DNA of 59,343 bases. Source: a virus. Numbering within the stretch: the stretch's first letter is position 1; every line of letters begins with the position of its first letter. Location of the stretch: positions 1 through 59,343 of IMG/VR virus record IMGVR_UViG_3300027970_000030, one strand, 5' to 3'. Positions 1 to 7,874 of this stretch are shown here, in pieces. Both the position numbers and the translations under genes were made by a program. Under the pieces are notes generated by a model. That model ran no database searches, had not been told where the DNA came from, and saw only the letters and a list, made by a program, of their open reading frames with translations.

Positions 1-1
1 T

Positions 2-514
2 GATTTGGATTTATATAGTTCCAAAATTAAAACTTTGGGTAATTTGGAATCAGTTGGGGGTAATTTGAATTTAGCTTATTCCCCAATTGAAAGTTTGGGT
101 AATTTGGAATCAGTTGGGGGTAATTTGAATTTAGCTTATTCCCCAATTGAAAGTTTGGGTAATTTGGAATCAGTTGGGGGTGATTTGAATTTAGATAGTT
201 CCAAAATTAAAACTTTGGGTAATTTGGAATCAGTTGGGGGTAATTTGAATTTAGCTTATTCCCCAATTGAAAGTTTGGGTAATTTGGAATCAGTTGGGGG
301 TAATTTGAATTTAGATAGTTCCAAAATTAAAACTTTGGGTAATTTGGAATCAGTTGGGGGTAATTTGAATTTATATAATACCCAAATTGAAAGTTTGGGT
401 AATTTGGAATCAGTTGGGGGCGATTTGTATTTAAGAGATACTCCACTTTCTGATGCAACCACTGAAGAAGAATTAAGAAGTAAAATAAATGTTGAAGGGG
501 AGATATTACTATGA
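2..514 (+). CDS. Leucine-rich-repeat protein, N-terminus cut by window edge
   Basis: The open frame runs off the left edge, so only the C-terminal ~170 residues are seen. It is built of about seven tandem 20-residue leucine-rich units with the invariant core LGNLESVGG and a variable segment (AYSPIES, DSSKIKT, YNTQIES), followed by a short non-repeat tail ending KINVEGEILL. The units are encoded by nearly identical 60-bp DNA repeats. Such repeats usually form a binding solenoid; the ligand is unknown. The last codons overlap the ATG of a 27-codon ORF (ATGA overlap). It lies on the opposite strand to the following island. Confidence 0.85.
   Translation, partial: DLDLYSSKIKTLGNLESVGGNLNLAYSPIESLGNLESVGGNLNLAYSPIESLGNLESVGGDLNLDSSKIKTLGNLESVGGNLNLAYSPIESLGNLESVGGNLNLDSSKIKTLGNLESVGGNLNLYNTQIESLGNLESVGGDLYLRDTPLSDATTEEELRSKINVEGEILL
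29..448 (+). repeat. 60-bp tandem repeat array inside the LRR gene
   Basis: About seven direct 60-bp units are visible. Each contains the block TTTGGGTAATTTGGAATCAG, almost without change, plus a short variable stretch. The period equals one 20-residue protein repeat, so the array is coding and not CRISPR-like. The identity of the constant part suggests recent duplication or gene conversion between units. Confidence 0.9.
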
Positions 515-594
515 AAATAATAATAACTGAATCACAACTTAGGTTGATTGTTGAGAATGAGGAAAAGAATCTTTTGGATTTTACTGGACATTAA
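511..594 (+). CDS. Leader-only 27-residue ORF (candidate capsid-targeting leader remnant)
   Basis: The frame starts MKIIITESQLRLIVENEEKN and stops after 27 codons. Its first 15 residues closely match the N-terminus of the zincin at 809-1456 (MKIIISEQQLKQLITEG). It therefore looks like the shared leader with almost no cargo: a remnant of a deleted gene, or a decoy peptide. The ATG overlaps the stop of the LRR gene (ATGA), which suggests translational coupling. Whether it is expressed cannot be told from sequence. Confidence 0.45.
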   Translation: MKIIITESQLRLIVENEEKNLLDFTGH

Positions 595-604
595 AATAAT
601 AAGG

Positions 605-802
605 TTATTTAATATGTTTGAATACTTTTCTGATATTCTTTGGTAATGAATTTATTGGGATTAATTTGGCTTTAATTGTTTTAAGTTTTTGTTTAACAGC
701 TTTTTGGGCTCTGTGATGACCATCAATTATGGTTAAGAACTTATTATCATCATTAACAAATATTAGTATAGGATATTTCTTGGATTCTATATATTTGTTC
801 AT
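605..802 (-). CDS. ParB/sulfiredoxin-like small protein
   Basis: This is a 65-residue protein with the motif IIDGHHRAQKAVK, the D-G-H-x-R signature of the ParB/Srx nuclease-like fold. It is much shorter than a full ParB domain, so it covers only the core, or is the remnant of a larger protein. The larger leader protein at 1453-2418 ends with a related motif (ISDGRHRLLAA). It lies just downstream of the zincin gene on the same strand. No leader is present. Confidence 0.6.
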   Translation of the reverse strand: MNKYIESKKYPILIFVNDDNKFLTIIDGHHRAQKAVKQKLKTIKAKLIPINSLPKNIRKVFKHIK

Positions 803-808
803 TTAAGT

Positions 809-1456
809 TCATTTCCATTTTGCTTGAGGTAATAATTTTTTTCCGAATTCGATTAGTTTATCTTTAACTTTGTTCATTTCTTTTTTTGATTTAAATCTGT
901 CTTTTCTTTCGTCAGCCCATTCATCAATAACATCATCCATATACATTTTTCTTGTTTTGGCTTGGGTATAAAAACCTTGGATATATGCTGGTAGTTCTCT
1001 TGGTGTTAATACTTCTTGTGCAAATGAGTTATACGCCTTATTTCTAACATCTTTTTCCGGATTTTCGGTTTGGGATATGTGTTCGATTTCGTGTCTGATT
1101 GTATCTTTTAATTCCGCCAATAATTTATTTATTTGATTACCTTTAAATAGTTTTGGGTTAATATCAATTGTAAAATCAATAATATTAAGGTAATTTTCAT
1201 CATCAAATTCATAACCACCACTGATATCAAATGCTATTTCTGAATCAGTTTTAGTTAGATGTAATTCAACGGTAAATACTTCTTCATCAAATGATTCGTG
1301 AATATACTCATTTTCCCAGTCAATTTCTTCATCATCACTTTTGAGGAAGGATTTAATTTCTTTCATTAAGTCCATACTGATTTCTCTTGTGACTTGACTA
1401 TATCTTCCCTCAGTGATGAGTTGTTTAAGTTGTTGTTCTGATATTATTATTTTCAT
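809..1456 (-). CDS. Leader-bearing HExxH zincin-like protein
   Basis: The protein is 215 residues. The N-terminus MKIIISEQQLKQLITEG is a leader ending in I-T-E, a T4-type prohead-protease consensus. Around residue 120 lies IRHEIEHISQ, a zinc-metalloprotease HExxH helix, followed by LTPRELPAYIQGF, whose glutamate is a candidate third zinc ligand. I infer a metallopeptidase carried in the virion; the substrate is unknown. The gene start overlaps the end of the next gene by 4 bp, so it belongs to one operon running to 4876. Confidence 0.75.
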   Translation of the reverse strand: MKIIISEQQLKQLITEGRYSQVTREISMDLMKEIKSFLKSDDEEIDWENEYIHESFDEEVFTVELHLTKTDSEIAFDISGGYEFDDENYLNIIDFTIDINPKLFKGNQINKLLAELKDTIRHEIEHISQTENPEKDVRNKAYNSFAQEVLTPRELPAYIQGFYTQAKTRKMYMDDVIDEWADERKDRFKSKKEMNKVKDKLIEFGKKLLPQAKWK

Positions 1457-2418
1457 TTTAAGTTTGATTCTAAGTAGTTAATATCTTCTTCATTTGGATT
1501 TTGTATTTCAAATGGGAATTCTTCTAATCCTAGATTAAATGCTGCCAATAGTCGGTGTCTTCCATCTGAAATTCCAATTTTTGGTTCTTTGTTTTTAACT
1601 TTTTGTCCACTATCATCATATCCCCAATTTTCAACATATAATGCGGTTGGTTGATATGCTTCAACATCTGTATTTTTAAGATATTCCATTGCTTTCTCCA
1701 GTCTATTTCCAATTCTTACACCTTGATTTCTGATATCAAAACTTGAACCCATATCTTTACCGACTCTTTCTAATACTTTTTGTGGTGAAAGATAAATAAC
1801 TTCTGAGTTGTTACTTCTTTTTACAATTGTTTTTGAACCCCAGTCAATATTGAATTTCTTTGATGTTTTGGTTGTTTTATTTGAGGTGATGTCGTTGTAA
1901 GTATTTTCTAGTAATTGGTTAATGTATTTAATTAATTCAAACATTGAATTATTATCTTTGTATATTAATTGATAATAATTGTTAATATTTGATTTAAGAG
2001 TTTCTTTATCTGAGGTTGATGTATTTTTAATTTCATTTATAGATTTTTCAATTTGGTAATATAACTTAACCATATAATTGAAATAATCATAGAACTTATT
2101 GATTCCTGTTCTATCTATATCCTCTTCCTTTACTATAATTCGTTTAAGCCTAGATTCATTGAGTAACCCAAGTGTTGATTCACAATACTTTGCATTAATG
2201 AATATTTGTCTAAATAATACATCTAAACCTTTTAAAAATTCTTCAATAAAACTTAATATATTTTGTTTATTATTTTTGGGACTTTCATTGAATATGGTTT
2301 TTAATTTGTTCATTGCATCATCTATATGTTTATGATTTGCAATTAGATAGTGTAACTCTTTATCCAATTTGGTTGTTTCTTCCCTCAATATTCTTCTTAT
2401 TGTTTGTTTTAGGCTCAT
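1453..2418 (-). CDS. Leader-bearing protein with C-terminal ParB-like domain
   Basis: The protein is 321 residues and starts MSLKQTIRRILREE, a basic amphipathic leader with an L-R-E site. The middle is helical and low in recognisable motifs. The last ~110 residues include a ParB/Srx-like signature, IGISDGRHRLLAAFNLG, near residue 280. ParB-like folds bind or cut DNA, hydrolyse CTP or act as ATP-dependent enzymes, so activity cannot be assigned. It overlaps its neighbours by a few bases on both sides. Confidence 0.7.
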   Translation of the reverse strand: MSLKQTIRRILREETTKLDKELHYLIANHKHIDDAMNKLKTIFNESPKNNKQNILSFIEEFLKGLDVLFRQIFINAKYCESTLGLLNESRLKRIIVKEEDIDRTGINKFYDYFNYMVKLYYQIEKSINEIKNTSTSDKETLKSNINNYYQLIYKDNNSMFELIKYINQLLENTYNDITSNKTTKTSKKFNIDWGSKTIVKRSNNSEVIYLSPQKVLERVGKDMGSSFDIRNQGVRIGNRLEKAMEYLKNTDVEAYQPTALYVENWGYDDSGQKVKNKEPKIGISDGRHRLLAAFNLGLEEFPFEIQNPNEEDINYLESNLK

Positions 2419-2675
2419 TATTTTGTTTTTTTAACACAATTAGGGTATCTTTTTCCGAACATTGTTTTCATTCCTTTTTGGGTATAACCTTTCCAACATT
2501 TTTCGGTTAATTCTGTTTTTGAATTATCGTGACCACACTTATGACATAAATATGGGTCATCCCCACCATCAGATAATTTCCAAGAATGATTACATTGACC
2601 ACAGATTACTTTTTCATCTTCTGTGACTAAGTTCATCATTTCTTGAATTCTTTGTATTTGTTCTTGTAGGTTCAT
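2418..2675 (-). CDS. Small zinc-ribbon protein with phage CWKGY tail motif
   Basis: The protein is 85 residues. After a helical N-terminus (MNLQEQIQRIQEMMNLVTED, ending V-T-E like a leader) comes a zinc ribbon, CGQCNHSW then CHKCGHDN. The C-terminal motif CWKGYTQKGM...YPNCVKK recurs in marine phage proteins of unknown role. The cysteines fit one four-cysteine zinc site plus a second Cys pair. It sits between two leader genes in the same operon. Confidence 0.7.
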   Translation of the reverse strand: MNLQEQIQRIQEMMNLVTEDEKVICGQCNHSWKLSDGGDDPYLCHKCGHDNSKTELTEKCWKGYTQKGMKTMFGKRYPNCVKKTK

Positions 2676-2679
2676 AATT

Positions 2680-3750
2680 TTAAAAATCCATTACATCAAA
2701 GTGAATTAATTCACCATCTTTTATTCCCATATTACCGCCGTGTAAATCTGCGGTTGGGACAACATTATCTTCCAATTTTAATAAAAGTTCTTCATATTTT
2801 TCAATATAATCAACAATTTCACTATAATCTAAGTCATATGGTTCTAGTTCATCTTTTGGTCTAGGATTTGACAATCTTTCAGATACTATATCTATTATTT
2901 CATCTCTTTCATCATCATCACCATTGAATAAGTCCCAAAAAGTACTATCTGAATATCTAGCTTCTTCATAAAATAATACGGTATATACGGTTTCATCTTT
3001 TTCTGATAATAATTCAACTTCATCCATTAAGATTGCATACACTTTTGATTTTGGGTAATATTTTACATCATAGTAATGGATAACACCAGGAACAGTTCCT
3101 CCCAATTTTTTTTGTATATTTATTACTTTTTTGATTCCTCTAATTTCATCATCATTATTTGTTAGTTTGAGGATTTTGTCATCATCAACCATAAATGCCA
3201 TTCCGAAATGACCTTCACCGGCATATTTAATTTTATTTATATTGAAATCATTTTTGAGGATTTTTATTGTTTCACCTAGGTTATCACCAATACTTTGATG
3301 TATCTTTCCAACACCTCTTGGTTCATTTGATTTTACATATTTGTCAAAATCTTTTTGTAGTTTTTCAGGATTGGATAAGTCACCATAATCGGTAAAATCT
3401 TCAGATAGATTTTTGGCTTGATAAACCCATTTGATATATTTGGGGTCATTTTTTATTCTATCTCCATATATCATTTTTAATAATTCTGGTGTGTTTGGTA
3501 TTATCCAAGTATCGGTGTCAAAATTTATTAATCTATCGTGAAAAGAATCAATCTCTGTGAAGTATTTCTTAAATGGATTATATTTTTGGTATAATTCTTC
3601 TTTGGTTATTTCCAATGTGTCAAGCATGTTATCCAACCCCATTGAATGTATTAAGGACATTAGTCCCATTGTTTCAATAAGTTTTTCCATTTTGGACTTT
3701 GGGGTTTTTTCAGATTCTTCCCTCAGTATTCTTCTAATTAAGTTTCTCAT
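2680..3750 (-). CDS. Leader-bearing protein-kinase-like protein
   Basis: The protein is 356 residues with leader MRNLIRRILREES (L-R-E site). Next comes a region shared with the 4406-4876 protein (PKSKMEKLIE then GLDN.LD.L). The C-terminal half looks like a protein kinase fold: a glycine loop GEGHFGMAFMV near residue 178, a candidate ATP lysine in KILKLT, the catalytic loop DLHGGNMG near residue 335 and FDVMDF in place of DFG. The gene ends soon after, so the C-lobe is minimal. I infer a small-molecule or protein kinase delivered with the virion; the substrate is unknown. Confidence 0.75.
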   Translation of the reverse strand: MRNLIRRILREESEKTPKSKMEKLIETMGLMSLIHSMGLDNMLDTLEITKEELYQKYNPFKKYFTEIDSFHDRLINFDTDTWIIPNTPELLKMIYGDRIKNDPKYIKWVYQAKNLSEDFTDYGDLSNPEKLQKDFDKYVKSNEPRGVGKIHQSIGDNLGETIKILKNDFNINKIKYAGEGHFGMAFMVDDDKILKLTNNDDEIRGIKKVINIQKKLGGTVPGVIHYYDVKYYPKSKVYAILMDEVELLSEKDETVYTVLFYEEARYSDSTFWDLFNGDDDERDEIIDIVSERLSNPRPKDELEPYDLDYSEIVDYIEKYEELLLKLEDNVVPTADLHGGNMGIKDGELIHFDVMDF

Positions 3751-3764
3751 TTTATTATATTTAA

Positions 3765-4409
3765 CTAAAACAAATCTTCTATTTTGTCCATATGTTTTTT
3801 GACTATTGGTAAATCCACTATATCTGAATATTCCATACCCTTTCTTTTCATCTGTTGTATTTGTTTATGTAATGTTTTCATCATATTTCTTATTGAGTGC
3901 CCCATAGACGGATAATTCAAAATAATGTCACTTAATTGGTAATGTTGTTTTGGAAGATTCAACTCGTTCCCTAATTTTTTAACCCATTCCATTCCATAAT
4001 TATGAGCATCTATTTCCATTTCCCAATAAAGTTTATATAGTTCTTCAAAATCTTCAATTTCACCTGACATTGGGTTTTTTTGTTTTAATTTACCCATTTG
4101 TATTTCGTGTTGTATTTCGTGGAATAATATATAAATAAATTCGGATATTGTATTAAAACTTGTTGGTGAACAAATTATTATAAAGTTTTTTGTTCTCACT
4201 CCCTTAAATCCTGTCTCACAATTGTTTAATACTTTGATATTAAAACCTTCTTCATTTATATAGTTTTTTATCTTTTCAAAAACATCTTCAATTTTATCTT
4301 CATAACTTTTTGGTGTTATTGATTTAAAATGTTTTAGTATAGTATCAAAATTACTAGTCTTAGATAAATCTTCCCTCAGTATTCTTCTAATTGTTTCTTT
4401 TAGTTTCAT
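3765..4409 (-). CDS. Leader-bearing HExxH metallopeptidase-like protein
   Basis: The protein is 214 residues starting MKLKETIRRILRED, with an L-R-E site. Around residue 97 lies LFHEIQHEIQMG, a zinc-binding HExxH helix. About 30 residues later comes YWEMEIDAHNYGM, whose acidic residues could give the third ligand. It is unlike the other zincin at 809-1456 outside the motif, so two different peptidase-like cargoes share the leader type. It overlaps the upstream gene by 4 bp. Confidence 0.75.
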   Translation of the reverse strand: MKLKETIRRILREDLSKTSNFDTILKHFKSITPKSYEDKIEDVFEKIKNYINEEGFNIKVLNNCETGFKGVRTKNFIIICSPTSFNTISEFIYILFHEIQHEIQMGKLKQKNPMSGEIEDFEELYKLYWEMEIDAHNYGMEWVKKLGNELNLPKQHYQLSDIILNYPSMGHSIRNMMKTLHKQIQQMKRKGMEYSDIVDLPIVKKHMDKIEDLF

Positions 4410-4876
4410 TCTAAATTATGAGTTATTTGGAATTCAACACCTTTTGGTATCATTGGTTTAAGGTAGGAAAAAACAATTATACTACTAATTTCATTTTGGA
4501 CTTCCCACCACCAGTATTGTTGCCATAAATCAGAGTCCCATAAATCAAATTCTCCATCATCTAAAATTACAGAACCATCTAATATTTTAACATATATATC
4601 CCAAATATCATCAGTATAAACAATGTCTTTAATAACAAAATTAAAATCATATGGCCCTACTTCACTTTTATTTAATTTTTTTGTTGAAACTTCTTTGTCA
4701 AGGATGAAGTCTTTAAATAAATCAATTGCTGTGGTATCTAATATATCCAAAATATTATCCAAACCAACTGATTTAACTGTGGATATAATCCCAAGTTTTT
4801 CAATAAGTTTTTCCATCTTAGATTTTGGGACATTCTCGTTTTCTTCCCTCAGTATTTTTCTAATTAAGTTTCGCAT
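4406..4876 (-). CDS. Leader-bearing protein of unknown function
   Basis: I place the start at the methionine of MRNLIRKILREEN, because that gives the canonical leader; an in-frame methionine five codons upstream exists. The first ~50 residues are paralogous to the kinase-like protein (PKSKMEKLIE, GLDNILDIL). The rest is acidic and tryptophan-rich (LWQQYWWWEVQNE) with no known domain. It is the first gene of the island operon and has an ATATTTATA box 3 nt upstream of the ATG. Confidence 0.7.
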   Translation of the reverse strand: MRNLIRKILREENENVPKSKMEKLIEKLGIISTVKSVGLDNILDILDTTAIDLFKDFILDKEVSTKKLNKSEVGPYDFNFVIKDIVYTDDIWDIYVKILDGSVILDDGEFDLWDSDLWQQYWWWEVQNEISSIIVFSYLKPMIPKGVEFQITHNLE

Positions 4877-4879
4877 AAA

Positions 4880-4888
4880 TATAAATAT
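4880..4888 (-). promoter_or_regulatory. Candidate late promoter box ATATTTATA
   Basis: The box lies 3 nt before the chosen ATG of the first gene of the leader island. If it is a -10 element, the transcript would be leaderless or start inside the gene. This is the least convincing spacing of the set. Confidence 0.35.
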
Positions 4889-4892
4889 CATA

Positions 4893-4935
4893 AATAATTA
4901 AAGGTGATAAGTTAAACCTATCACCTTTAATTATT
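4893..4935. terminator. 17-bp perfect inverted repeat, bidirectional terminator
   Basis: The arms AATAATTAAAGGTGATA and TATCACCTTTAATTATT pair perfectly around a 9-nt loop. A-rich and T-rich edges flank it on both sides. It separates the small-gene operon ending at 4947 from the leader island and probably stops transcription of the former. Confidence 0.7.
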
Positions 4936-4946
4936 AATCCCCACTA

Positions 4947-5147
4947 TTATTCTTCTAAATAAACTCTAATCTTAGTGAACTTATTACATTCATCAAATAC
5001 CCATTCAATGTCTTTGATTTTGAAATCCATTATACCTGATTTTACAAATGGGAATACAAATGTTTCACCTTTTCTTGGTGCCTATGGTAAATATACCTTG
5101 ATATCATTGATATCGTGTATTAAAAAAATTACTTGTGTTAATATCAT
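4947..5147 (-). pseudogene. Small gene interrupted by an in-frame TAG
   Basis: The frame starts MILTQVIFLIHDIND and reads 21 codons to a TAG at 5082-5084. It then continues without frame change through APRKGETFVFPFVKSGIMD to a TAA at 4947-4949. CAG (Gln) to TAG is one C-to-T step. The codon content on both sides looks like coding sequence. It could be a nonsense allele, a readthrough product or a base-call error. The function is not recognised. Confidence 0.55.
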
Positions 5148-5148
5148 A

Positions 5149-5571
5149 TTATAATTTTATCCAGTCTGTTGTGTATTCATTTCTTATGTTATATAATCCT
5201 GGTTCAAATGTTTGTGTCACTAGTACTATCTGAAGGACTATTTCGAGTTCTCTGTGAATCTTTTCAGCTCTTTGACTATCTTCCTTGTCCCACCCCAATA
5301 TTTCCGCTATATCGGATTCTACTGAGGTATTACCATAAGGTCGTTTGGGATCAATCATTGGCGCTCCATATTCTGACGCTCTCCACATAATGTGAGAATG
5401 TTTAAGTAACTTTAGATGTTCTTCTGTAACTTCAAATATTTTTCCTTTGATATCATTTAGATTCTCGGCTTGTTTTAATAGTTCATCCAAGTCTTTCCAT
5501 TCTATTTCACATTGGTGGGGGTTTCCGTAATTGTTTTCCAATTGTGATTTCAACCATTTTAATGAATTCAT
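5149..5571 (-). CDS. Conserved phage protein, unknown function
   Basis: The protein is 140 residues. The central stretch LLKHSHIMWRASEYGAP followed by DPKRPYGNTSV and DIAEILGW is a pattern I associate with conserved hypothetical proteins of Bacteroidota phages and prophages. No catalytic motif is evident. It is the promoter-distal end of the small-gene operon, just upstream of the TAG-interrupted gene. Confidence 0.75.
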   Translation of the reverse strand: MNSLKWLKSQLENNYGNPHQCEIEWKDLDELLKQAENLNDIKGKIFEVTEEHLKLLKHSHIMWRASEYGAPMIDPKRPYGNTSVESDIAEILGWDKEDSQRAEKIHRELEIVLQIVLVTQTFEPGLYNIRNEYTTDWIKL

Positions 5572-5581
5572 ATTTTTTATA

Positions 5582-5788
5582 TTATTTTAATCCTTTATTT
5601 AAAATATTTTGTAATGTATCAGCACATTTTGTAAATCCCCTTTCAAACTCATTTTGATTTTGTTCCTTTTCCAGTTCGAGGGCTTCATTATATTTGGTTT
5701 GTAATAGAGAATCATCAGGATATTCAATGAAACCTAAATCGCAAAGGTCTTTAAAGAATTGTTCTACCGCTGTCTGTTTATTTAACAT
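5582..5788 (-). CDS. Small hypothetical protein
   Basis: The protein is 68 residues, probably helical and acidic (YNEALELEKEQNQNEFERGF). It overlaps the start of the downstream gene region and shares 11 bp with the 3' end of the upstream gene. No known domain is seen. It is supported by its place in a tightly packed operon. Confidence 0.65.
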   Translation of the reverse strand: MLNKQTAVEQFFKDLCDLGFIEYPDDSLLQTKYNEALELEKEQNQNEFERGFTKCADTLQNILNKGLK

Positions 5789-6185
5789 TTTCTTTTAACA
5801 TTTTTATAAGTTCATTTAAACAATTTAATTCAGCTTCTTCTGGTGTTTCAAAATAATCATCAGTGATGATATCTTTGAATCCCTCCCAAATCACATATGT
5901 GAATATATTTTTACCATTATCATAACCACCCTCAACTAGTCCAATAAGATTATATTTCTCACGGATAAATTTGAATGCTTGTGAGAATGTTGGTAATCCA
6001 ATGTTCTCAACTGGTTTACCATCAATTTTGGCATCCCATTCTTCTTGAATGTTTGTAATTGGGCTTCTGCCCTCTGAGTAACAATACCTAACATCTTCGT
6101 CAGGTATATTATACCAAGCCCAACAAGGTTCGTTGAATCCAAGTTGTTTAAGTTCTAGGGCTTGAGTGTAGGGTATGAATTCCAT
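5778..6185 (-). CDS. Conserved phage protein, paralog of next gene
   Basis: The protein is 135 residues. The N-terminus MEFIPYTQALELKQLGFNEP, the block PTFSQAFKFIREKYNL and the C-terminal EEAELNCLNELIKML match the next gene (6188-6631) block by block. The pair thus arose by tandem duplication. This family is common in Bacteroidota phages and prophages and has no known function. Confidence 0.8.
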   Translation of the reverse strand: MEFIPYTQALELKQLGFNEPCWAWYNIPDEDVRYCYSEGRSPITNIQEEWDAKIDGKPVENIGLPTFSQAFKFIREKYNLIGLVEGGYDNGKNIFTYVIWEGFKDIITDDYFETPEEAELNCLNELIKMLKENVK

Positions 6186-6187
6186 TG

Positions 6188-6631
6188 TTATTTATTTTTT
6201 GTTAATTCAATTAATTTATCAAGGCAAGCAAGTTCTGCTTCTTCGTAGGTTTTGAATTTTCTAGTTTCATCATCTATTGAATAATCAACAAGAGGCTTGT
6301 AATTACCTTTTTCATCTAAATCAGTTCCAATGATGGCAATTGCATAATCCCAGTCAATTCCTGTTTTATCATCAATAAAATCAGTAATAGAATTTCTTAA
6401 CTCATACTTCTCCCTAAACCATCTAAATGCTTGTGAGAATGTTGGTGCTAGTATTGTCACCTCTGTCTGTTTAGCATATTGACCAAATTCAAAAACAAGT
6501 TCCGTTTCTTCTGACTGAGGATTTAACATAGGATATGATTCCTTGTAATAATATCTACCAAGACAAGGTTCATCAAAACCTAGTTCTTTCAACTGGAGTG
6601 CGATTCCATAAGGGACAAATTCTTTTTTCAT
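6188..6631 (-). CDS. Conserved phage protein, paralog of previous gene
   Basis: The protein is 147 residues with FVPYGIALQLKELGFDEPC at the start, PTFSQAFRWFREKYEL in the middle and EEAELACLDKLIEL at the end. It is the second copy of the tandem pair with 5778-6185. The middle carries an extra stretch (IDDKTGIDWDYAIAIIGTD). The role is unknown. Confidence 0.8.
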   Translation of the reverse strand: MKKEFVPYGIALQLKELGFDEPCLGRYYYKESYPMLNPQSEETELVFEFGQYAKQTEVTILAPTFSQAFRWFREKYELRNSITDFIDDKTGIDWDYAIAIIGTDLDEKGNYKPLVDYSIDDETRKFKTYEEAELACLDKLIELTKNK

Positions 6632-6637
6632 TGTTAT

Positions 6638-7012
6638 TTATTTTTTGATTTTAAAATATTCTTCGTCTGACAATGTTCTAAACCAAGGAATGTCGGTTCT
6701 TAGTTCCCCAACCTTACCAGTAATTTCACAAATTGTAAAACTTTCTTTTTCGGCTTTATGAATTCGGTTGAATACTTCATTTGATCCATCATTGATATAG
6801 ATTCTGATTCCTCCGAATTTTTCTTTAACTTGACATACTTCTTTATTCCAACCTAGATTAATAAGGTCGGTGATAAGGTCTTTGATAAGAGGAAACCAAC
6901 CTGAATCAACTTCAAAGAAATATGAATCTGTAATTGGTGGTTGGTCATTATACATACCATTTTTAAGTCCCCCAATTGACTGGAGGAATTCATCCATTTC
7001 TTCTTTGTTCAT
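6638..7012 (-). CDS. Conserved phage protein of the KEKFGGIR family
   Basis: The protein is 124 residues. VDSGWFPLIKDLITDLI, QVKEKFGGIRIYIND and CEITGKVGELR...WFRTLS form a pattern I have seen in phage and prophage hypothetical proteins. That family usually has a zinc-knuckle-like CxxCG near the end; here the second cysteine is replaced (CEITG). The 5' end lies inside the 3' end of the upstream gene. Confidence 0.75.
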   Translation of the reverse strand: MNKEEMDEFLQSIGGLKNGMYNDQPPITDSYFFEVDSGWFPLIKDLITDLINLGWNKEVCQVKEKFGGIRIYINDGSNEVFNRIHKAEKESFTICEITGKVGELRTDIPWFRTLSDEEYFKIKK

Positions 7013-7376
7013 ATGAGGAAAAATATTTATCGGTATAGTGTTTTATAAAATTATCTTGATTGTTTGTTTGGGTGGTTAATTTAGAACCAAAGAATATGCT
7101 ATTATCATCAATTATTAATAGATGATTATCTCTGATGGATTCAAAATCCAAATCTAATAATTGAAATTGATTAACACGATTTTCAAATGATTCTATCCAA
7201 ATGTTGATTCTATTCAAATCAACATTTGGAAATAGGTATTTTAATCTTGTTAATGTTTTTGGATAAATGAATTTTAGTTCTTTATTCAATAGAATAAGAA
7301 GTCCAATATTCACTCGTTCATCCAATATGGCTGAAGGTCTGAATTTCAATACACTATATTCAATGTGGTTGTTCAT
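6990..7376 (-). CDS. DUF3037-like protein
   Basis: The protein is about 128 residues. The N-terminal pattern EYSVLKFRPSAILDERVNIG resembles the DUF3037 family (Y-S-V-L..P....E..NIG). I chose the second methionine (MNNHIEYS); two codons upstream is another. It overlaps both neighbours, as is usual in this operon. No biochemical role is known. Confidence 0.7.
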   Translation of the reverse strand: MNNHIEYSVLKFRPSAILDERVNIGLLILLNKELKFIYPKTLTRLKYLFPNVDLNRINIWIESFENRVNQFQLLDLDFESIRDNHLLIIDDNSIFFGSKLTTQTNNQDNFIKHYTDKYFSSYEQRRNG

Positions 7377-7638
7377 AATCAATAATATCTTTTATAAGGT
7401 TTAACATTGTTTCATTCTCCATATAACCATCAAATGGTTCTCCGTGATTATCTATGGATAGAATATTTTCACCACTAACAGCGTCAAATACTTTGGTTGT
7501 TGGTTCTTTACTGACATAGACATTGAAATTACCCCATCTGTATCTAATATAGAACATTCTTCCATCCTCAAAAGTTCCCTGCCATTGAGATGGACATACA
7601 TCACAGGTTTTAATTAATTCTTTTATTTTTGGTTTCAT
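7360..7638 (-). CDS. Small conserved phage protein
   Basis: The protein is 92 residues with CDVCPSQWQGTFEDGRMFY followed by IRYRWGNFNVYVS, a pattern seen in small phage proteins from many hosts. CxxC near the N-terminus could bind zinc, but no second pair follows. The function is unknown. It overlaps the genes on both sides. Confidence 0.75.
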   Translation of the reverse strand: MKPKIKELIKTCDVCPSQWQGTFEDGRMFYIRYRWGNFNVYVSKEPTTKVFDAVSGENILSIDNHGEPFDGYMENETMLNLIKDIIDYEQPH

Positions 7639-7874
7639 ACTATGTTAAAATTATATCCCTCAGTTCCATTATATGTTATAAACTCAACTTCCATACCAAT
7701 AAATGGTTTAATAGATTGTCTTTTAACAATTCCACTACCACCAATAGATGTCACATCAATTAAAACTTTTGGAAATCCACTTTCATCAGTTCCTCTTATT
7801 GGTAAGATAAAATTTTTACCATCAGGAGTTTCAACAGATCCATCACTTTTTATAATTCCCTTTAGTGTCACCAA
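7635..7874 (-). CDS. Small beta-rich hypothetical protein
   Basis: The protein is 79 residues with alternating hydrophobic stretches (MVTLKGIIKSDGSVETPDG, GMEVEFITYNGTEGYNF) that suggest a small OB-like or beta-barrel fold. No conserved catalytic residue is evident. It overlaps both neighbours by 4-7 bp. Confidence 0.65.
   Translation of the reverse strand: MVTLKGIIKSDGSVETPDGKNFILPIRGTDESGFPKVLIDVTSIGGSGIVKRQSIKPFIGMEVEFITYNGTEGYNFNIV

Noticed and set aside
1-450. CRISPR-like array of regularly spaced repeats
   Set aside because: The 60-bp units are coding, have no unique spacers of constant length, and translate to leucine-rich repeats.
256-462. Minus-strand 68-residue frame in the LRR array
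   Set aside because: It is a mirror of the repeat array; the + strand frame has the leucine-rich pattern and the coupled downstream start.
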